Shown here piece by piece: positions 15,996 through 20,014 of a stretch of 20,014 nt of DNA; the first letter of the stretch is position 1; every line of letters begins with the position of its first letter. The translations under genes and the position numbers were made by a program. The DNA is from JBMYTN01 sp049604415. GTDB taxonomy: Bacteria > Pseudomonadota > Alphaproteobacteria > Rhodospirillales > Rhodospirillaceae. The stretch is taken from contig JBMYTN010000063.1 in assembly GCA_049604415.1 (NCBI GenBank), positions 1 to 20,014 on the forward strand, in the 5' to 3' direction. A model generated the notes under the pieces. It saw nothing but the letters and a program-made list of their open reading frames with translations, was not told the origin of the DNA and did no database searches.

Positions 15996-16183
15996 CCAGC
16001 GATGGCGCTGGGGCCTTTATGCTTCCCAGCAGGGGGGTGTGGCGCGCGTGTGGCAACCTTGTCTCTGAACCTCTAAACGGTGAAGTCTGACCCCAAGGGC
16101 TGCGACCGCAGCCCCGGCGGCTCATGCCGCCGAAAGCCAAGCCCCATGCTTTGCATGTCTCCGACATGACGGCGCTGGCGACT
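15996..16183 (-). repeat. Composite palindromic repeat, copy B, inverted relative to copy A
   Basis: Read on the - strand it starts with the same sequence as copy A, including CATGTC-GGA-GACATG (16154-16168). Next come hairpins CGGCGGC/GCCGCCG (16115-16132) and GGGCTGCG/CGCAGCCC (16097-16114), a less conserved middle, and one 12-mer unit, GCTGGGAAGCAT (16019-16030), with its hairpin CCAGCG/CGCTGG (15996-16011). The CGGCGGC stem replaces CGGGGGC of copy A with the pairing preserved. The last hairpin begins at the base after the dksA stop codon, so the repeat end may also serve as the end of that transcript. Confidence 0.85.
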
Positions 16184-16189
16184 GAAGCA

Positions 16190-16220
16190 CCAAAAAACCA
16201 CCCGGCGAGGGCCGAAAAAA
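16190..16220 (-). terminator. Candidate terminator of the chemotaxis receptor gene
   Basis: Just after the receptor stop codon the - strand reads T6, a short hairpin CGGC-CCTC-GCCG (16203-16214), GGTGG and another T6 (16192-16197). The stem is only four pairs and is separated from the T tract, so this is a moderate candidate. Confidence 0.45.
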
Positions 16221-18452
16221 TTACCTCGCGATCCGCTCCAGGAACTGCTGGACCTCGGTTTGCAGGGTGGCCGATTGCGCCGACAGGGTCCGGGTGGTTT
16301 CGCTCAAGCCCTGGGTGGTGTCGTCCAACACCACGCTGGAGGTCACAGCCCGGTCCATGGAGTCGGACAAGCCTTCGCCGGTGCGGGCCACATCCTGGGC
16401 AGCGTTGGAGATTTCCGAGGTGGCCGCGCCTTGCTCGTCCACCGCGCCAGCAATGCCCGCAATGGTCTCGGAAATGGCGGTGATTTCCGTGCCGATGGAG
16501 CGGATGGCATCGACGGCTGCTTCCGTGCTGTCGCGCACGGCCGAGATCTGCTGGGTGATTTCCTCGGTCGCCCGTCCGGTCTGATTGGCCAGGTTTTTCA
16601 CCTCACCCGCCACCACGGCGAAGCCCTTGCCCGCATCGCCCGCCCGGGCGGCCTCGATGGTGGCGTTGAGCGCCAGCAAATTGGTTTGATCGGCAATATC
16701 CCGGATCAGGGAGGCGACATCGCCAATTTTGGCTGCCGCTTCCGCCAGCCCGGTGACCACGCCATCGGTGCGTTCGGCCTCCGAAACTGCCCGTTCGGCC
16801 AATTCGGTGGCGGTTTGGGTGGATCGGCGGATTTCCTGGATCGAGGCACTCATTTCCTCTGCCGCCCCGGCCACGGTTTGGGCTCCGCTCAGGGAATAGC
16901 GCACCCCTTCCCCGGCTTCTGCGGCCAGGGATTTGGTTTCTCCAGCTTCCCTCAGCAGGGTGCCCAGGCCGCCTTCGACCTCGGTTGCGGTTCCGGCCAG
17001 GGAGGAGGCGACCGCTTCGATGGATTCGCGGAAGCTGTGGACCAGTTGGTCTTGGGAGGTTTTGTCCACAAGCGAGAGCATCTGGCCCGCCGGAGCCCCA
17101 TGTCGGTCGGTGATCGGCTGAAAGATCATCACCACCGGCACACCAGACAGGACAAAGCGTTCCGCACCGGCTTGGTTGGCGGCAACGGCGCGGCGCAAGG
17201 AGGCCCCGTCCTTGTGCAGCATGTCCAAGGATTGTCCGACCATGGCATCCGGAGACAGCGGCAGGTCATCGCCGAACTTGGCCAGCAATTCCTTGCAGGC
17301 TGCATTAAGATACAGGATCTCCATCTCCGGACTGACCAGAACGGTGGAGGATTTATGGCCTTCGACGGTTTGGCGCAGCAGGAAGGCCTGGTCCGTCTCC
17401 AGGCGCAGGGCTTCGATGGCCCGCGAGATTTGACCGATCTCATCGGTGCGCTCTAAAAACGGAATCGGACCGGTATGGCGGTCCTGGGCCAGATTGTGCA
17501 GGGTCTCAGACAGGGTTTTGATCAGGCCGGAGATGGATCGCCCCAGGCTGGTGCCCAAAATCGCCGCCAGACCAGCGCCAATGGCGCCAATAACCAAAAC
17601 GAAGGTGGCCAAGCCAACAAAGGCGTCCTCTTCTGCGACTTCCGCAGCGGTCCAGGCGGCTTCTGCCTCACCCCGCAAATCGGTGGCGGCTTGACCGATG
17701 CGTTCCAGCGCGCCGCCCAGGGTGCTGGCGGAGGCCAATGCGGCCTCATTAACCTCGGCAAAGCCCCGGATTTCACCAGCATAACCGTCCATCAGGGCAT
17801 TGAAATTGGCCTTGTCGTCGTCGAGCATCGGGGCCTGGCCGACAAGATCCTTATAAGCGGCTTCCAGGCTGGATACTTTTTCCAGCAACACAGCGGCCTC
17901 ACCACCCAACTGATAGGCTTGCTCGGCTTTTTGCAGCTGCAGCAGCTTTTCGGTCATTTGATTGGCGAATTCCAGCTTCACGCCGATGGAGGCAAAAACC
18001 AGCTTGCCCAGGGCTTCTTCCAGCGCCGTGGACGCGGCGTTCAAGGTTTGCCTTTGGCCTGCGTCAGGGGTGAAGCCGAGGGTTTCATTGATCGCATAGG
18101 CTTCCGAAAACGCAGTTTCGGCATCGTCTAGGGCGGAGGACAGGGTGTCTTTCACCGGACCAGCAGGCACGATGTCCAATTGGGCATGGGCCTGCTCAGC
18201 AGCATTGGTAAATTGCGCCTCAGAGGCCGGGTCTTTGGAGTCTTTGAGGGCACCGCCTGCCACGTTCATGGCGTTGGCTTTGGCTTCTAGAATCAGCGCG
18301 CTGCGACCGACTTGTTCTGCGTCTATCCGTTGTTCGCGGATCTCTTGGATCTCGGCAAACCGGATCGCGCCCAAACCAATGATGGCCACCACGGTCAACA
18401 CGCTCAACGCGACAAGGACCTGAAGCTTTCCACTGATCGACAAAGAATTCAT
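16221..18452 (-). CDS. Methyl-accepting chemotaxis protein with HAMP and PAS-like domains
   Basis: A membrane receptor of 743 residues. A first transmembrane segment lies at about 8-30, followed by a helical periplasmic sensor region to about 270, a second transmembrane segment near 277-299, then a HAMP domain (about 300-355, with RTDEIGQISRAIE). A PAS-like domain at about 365-475 contains VLVSPEMEILYLNAAC and QSLDML. The signalling domain follows, with the CheA/CheW-binding tip DQTNLLALNATIEAARAG near residue 597. No C-terminal CheR-tethering pentapeptide is visible. A receptor with both a periplasmic and a PAS-like region could integrate two inputs; the ligands are unknown. The ATG at 18452 has GGAGG ten bases upstream, and earlier in-frame starts lack family similarity. 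It is convergent with dksA. Confidence 0.93.
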   Translation of the reverse strand: MNSLSISGKLQVLVALSVLTVVAIIGLGAIRFAEIQEIREQRIDAEQVGRSALILEAKANAMNVAGGALKDSKDPASEAQFTNAAEQAHAQLDIVPAGPVKDTLSSALDDAETAFSEAYAINETLGFTPDAGQRQTLNAASTALEEALGKLVFASIGVKLEFANQMTEKLLQLQKAEQAYQLGGEAAVLLEKVSSLEAAYKDLVGQAPMLDDDKANFNALMDGYAGEIRGFAEVNEAALASASTLGGALERIGQAATDLRGEAEAAWTAAEVAEEDAFVGLATFVLVIGAIGAGLAAILGTSLGRSISGLIKTLSETLHNLAQDRHTGPIPFLERTDEIGQISRAIEALRLETDQAFLLRQTVEGHKSSTVLVSPEMEILYLNAACKELLAKFGDDLPLSPDAMVGQSLDMLHKDGASLRRAVAANQAGAERFVLSGVPVVMIFQPITDRHGAPAGQMLSLVDKTSQDQLVHSFRESIEAVASSLAGTATEVEGGLGTLLREAGETKSLAAEAGEGVRYSLSGAQTVAGAAEEMSASIQEIRRSTQTATELAERAVSEAERTDGVVTGLAEAAAKIGDVASLIRDIADQTNLLALNATIEAARAGDAGKGFAVVAGEVKNLANQTGRATEEITQQISAVRDSTEAAVDAIRSIGTEITAISETIAGIAGAVDEQGAATSEISNAAQDVARTGEGLSDSMDRAVTSSVVLDDTTQGLSETTRTLSAQSATLQTEVQQFLERIAR

Positions 18453-18580
18453 TTTGAAATGACCTCCCCGATACGCCGCCGGATCAAAAAATCTATTCCC
18501 AGCAAACGATTTAAGGGGGTACTGCATTCGCGTTTGAGTTTAAAGACCCTAAACGCTGTCTATGACTTAAAACCGTAGTA

Positions 18581-18645
18581 GAACTCCGACCCTTAGGAGG
18601 TAGTGCCCAGCTAAAAGTCTGCAGCCTCCAAATGGATCGGAGTTC
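18581..18645. repeat. Inverted repeat upstream of the chemotaxis receptor gene
   Basis: GAACTCCGA (18581-18589) and TCGGAGTTC (18637-18645) are perfect 9-bp complements, 47 bases apart, in the 222-bp region between the receptor gene and the hydrolase gene. It could be an operator or part of a hydrolase transcript end. No convincing sigma-28 or sigma-70 promoter was found here. Confidence 0.5.
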
Positions 18646-18674
18646 GTGCTGTCACAATACTTTCATGATTGCTT

Positions 18675-19571
18675 TTATGCGGGCTCGTTGACCCACTCCA
18701 GGATGATCCGCATCAGATCGCCCTGGGGGTGGGACAGGGTTTCCACCGCCGTGAAGTGATTGTGGCCCTGCAGGATCGCCGGGCCAAGCTCCGCGCCATG
18801 GGCGGCCCATTCCCGGCCCAGGGAGGCCGATTGCTCGTGGAAGGATTGGGATTCCTGCTCCCCCACCGCCAGGGCCAGCCGGGTGCCAGGGCGCGGCACT
18901 TTAAACAGCGGGCTTAAGGGGCCGGTGGTTTTGCGGTCCAGCTGTAAGGTCTCGTTGACCGAAATCGCCCGGATCGGATCCAGATCAAACAATCCGCTGA
19001 TGGAAATCGCCCCCAGCAAGGGCGGGATGGTGGCCCAGTCCGGATTGCTGCTGCTTTCATCCAGCAGACACATCCCCGTCAAATGACCGCCCGCCGAATG
19101 GCCACAGAGGATCACCCGGTCCGGATCAACCCCCAGCTCCGGGGCCATTCCGATGATCTTGGCCACCGCAGCCCGGGCGGCGACAACGATTTCCGGCAAG
19201 GTCACGGTCGGACACAGCTCATAGCCGACCAGGGCAAAGCCGATCCCGGCCTCCCGGCAGGGCTTGGCCAGATGGGTGAACATGGATTTGTCCATCGCCC
19301 GCCAATAGCCGCCATGGATAAAGATCACCAGGGGGGCAGGACCATCGCCATCCTTGCGGCTGTCCGGCGCGGGCGGAACAAAGTCGAATTTGGCCTTCGG
19401 GCTGTCGCCATAGGGGATGTCGAGGCGGATATCGGGCCAGGCGCTGCGGGCCTGCTCAGCGGTTTGCACCCAGCGCTCAAAAATGGCCTCCACATTGGCC
19501 ACCGTCAGGCGCGGATTGTATTCGGATTCCAGGAACAGGCGCTCTTCGTCGTCGAAATCGGTCTCGCTCAT
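18675..19571 (-). CDS. Alpha/beta hydrolase of the kynurenine formamidase/HSL-like type
   Basis: A cytoplasmic protein of 298 residues. It has the oxyanion-hole motif HGGYW (86-90) preceded by the strand LVIFIH, and the nucleophile elbow GHSAGG with Ser159. A C-terminal GHNHFTAVE probably holds the catalytic His. The N-terminal EYNPRLTVANVEAIFERW resembles esterases annotated as arylformamidase-like. The acid residue is not certain: GEQES lies where Asp is common. Possible reactions are hydrolysis of N-formylkynurenine or of another small ester or amide. The ATG at 19571 follows GGAG by nine bases; a TTG at 19586 is less likely. It lies 61 bp downstream of the ABC ATPase gene and may share its transcript. 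Confidence 0.82.
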   Translation of the reverse strand: MSETDFDDEERLFLESEYNPRLTVANVEAIFERWVQTAEQARSAWPDIRLDIPYGDSPKAKFDFVPPAPDSRKDGDGPAPLVIFIHGGYWRAMDKSMFTHLAKPCREAGIGFALVGYELCPTVTLPEIVVAARAAVAKIIGMAPELGVDPDRVILCGHSAGGHLTGMCLLDESSSNPDWATIPPLLGAISISGLFDLDPIRAISVNETLQLDRKTTGPLSPLFKVPRPGTRLALAVGEQESQSFHEQSASLGREWAAHGAELGPAILQGHNHFTAVETLSHPQGDLMRIILEWVNEPA

Positions 19572-19632
19572 GGCGGGCGTCTCCAAATCAGAGGGATCCT
19601 GGGGGAGAATTGCGAATTGGTTTAGTCCTACA

Positions 19633-20014
19633 CTAAACGCCGAGCAGCCGTTCCCGCAAACCCGGATTTTCCCGGAGGGCCTCTGGGGTGCCGTTCCAGG
19701 CTACCCGACCCTTTTCCAGGATCAACAGATGATCGGCGACTTTGGAGACCGCCTCCACATGCTTATCAACCACCAAGATCGCCATGCCCTCGGCCTTCAG
19801 GCGGGCGATGCAGGCCCAGATCTCGGCCCGGATCATCGGTGCGAGGCCCTCGGTGGCCTCATCCAGGATCAACAGCCGGGGATTGGTCAACAAAGCCCGG
19901 CCAATGGCCAGCATTTGCTGTTCGCCGCCCGACAGCTTGCGGCCCGGGACGTCGAGGCGTTCCGACAGGCGCGGGAACAGCGCTAGGACTCGCTCCACGG
20001 TCCAGATATCCTCG
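19633..20014 (-). CDS. ABC transporter ATP-binding protein, LivF-like (3' part only)
   Basis: The 5' end lies beyond the window. About 126 residues are visible, starting EDIWTVERVLALFPRLSERL, typical of the branched-chain amino acid transporter ATPase LivF. The ABC signature LSGGEQ, Walker B LLILDEATEGLAP and the region AILVVDKHVEAV follow, ending KGRVAWNGTPEALRENP. LivF couples ATP hydrolysis to uptake of branched-chain amino acids or related amides by an inner-membrane permease. The Walker A part is outside the window, and the substrate cannot be decided from this fragment. The GTG at 19998 is an internal codon, since the frame runs to the window edge. Confidence 0.87.
   Translation of the reverse strand, partial: EDIWTVERVLALFPRLSERLDVPGRKLSGGEQQMLAIGRALLTNPRLLILDEATEGLAPMIRAEIWACIARLKAEGMAILVVDKHVEAVSKVADHLLILEKGRVAWNGTPEALRENPGLRERLLGV

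Overview
The window looks like a chromosomal segment of a GC-rich alphaproteobacterium, most likely in the Rhodospirillales. The evidence is the alphaproteobacterial flagellar regulators FlbT, FlaF and FliX, a fliX gene divergent from flgI (the arrangement known from Caulobacter), a DksA with an incomplete zinc finger, and candidate sigma-54 promoters in front of flagellar operons. No tRNA, rRNA, CRISPR array, transposase or phage gene was seen.

Layout, left to right. Positions 1-354 hold a composite non-coding repeat: palindromic hairpins followed by three 33-bp tandem units. Positions 355-707 are a leader and promoter region. A tightly overlapping + strand operon follows (708-7266): flbT, flaF, a TPR protein with an OGT/SPINDLY-type glycosyltransferase domain, a second TPR protein with an ADP-heptose-transferase-like domain, and a YcaQ-type DNA glycosylase. 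It meets a - strand operon tail to tail (14513 down to 7259): flgI, a short rod-binding FlgJ, a FlgN-like chaperone with a long Pro/Ala/Gly-rich N-terminus, flgK, flgL with a large insertion, and a GT-A-like glycosyltransferase. Divergent from flgI is fliX (14811-15263) with a terminator, then dksA (15579-15995) behind a roughly 200-nt leader. A second, inverted copy of the composite repeat (15996-16183) separates dksA from a convergent methyl-accepting chemotaxis protein gene. The right end has an alpha/beta hydrolase and the 3' part of a LivF-like ABC ATPase gene, both on the - strand.

How the genes fit together: this is a late-flagellar locus. FlgI (P-ring), FlgJ (rod cap/binding), FlgK and FlgL (hook-filament junction) and their FlgN-like chaperone are co-transcribed. 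FlbT and FlaF control flagellin synthesis, and FliX links assembly to sigma-54 transcription. Three putative glycosyltransferases in these two operons suggest that flagellin and/or the hook-associated proteins are glycosylated.

The observations most worth pursuing are the inverted pair of composite repeats bracketing the flagellar locus, whose hairpin stems vary in sequence but keep their pairing; the glycosyltransferase trio; the FlgN-like N-terminal extension; the dksA leader built from repeated GGATG/CATCC motifs; and a palindrome about 100 bp upstream of the flgI sigma-54 promoter.
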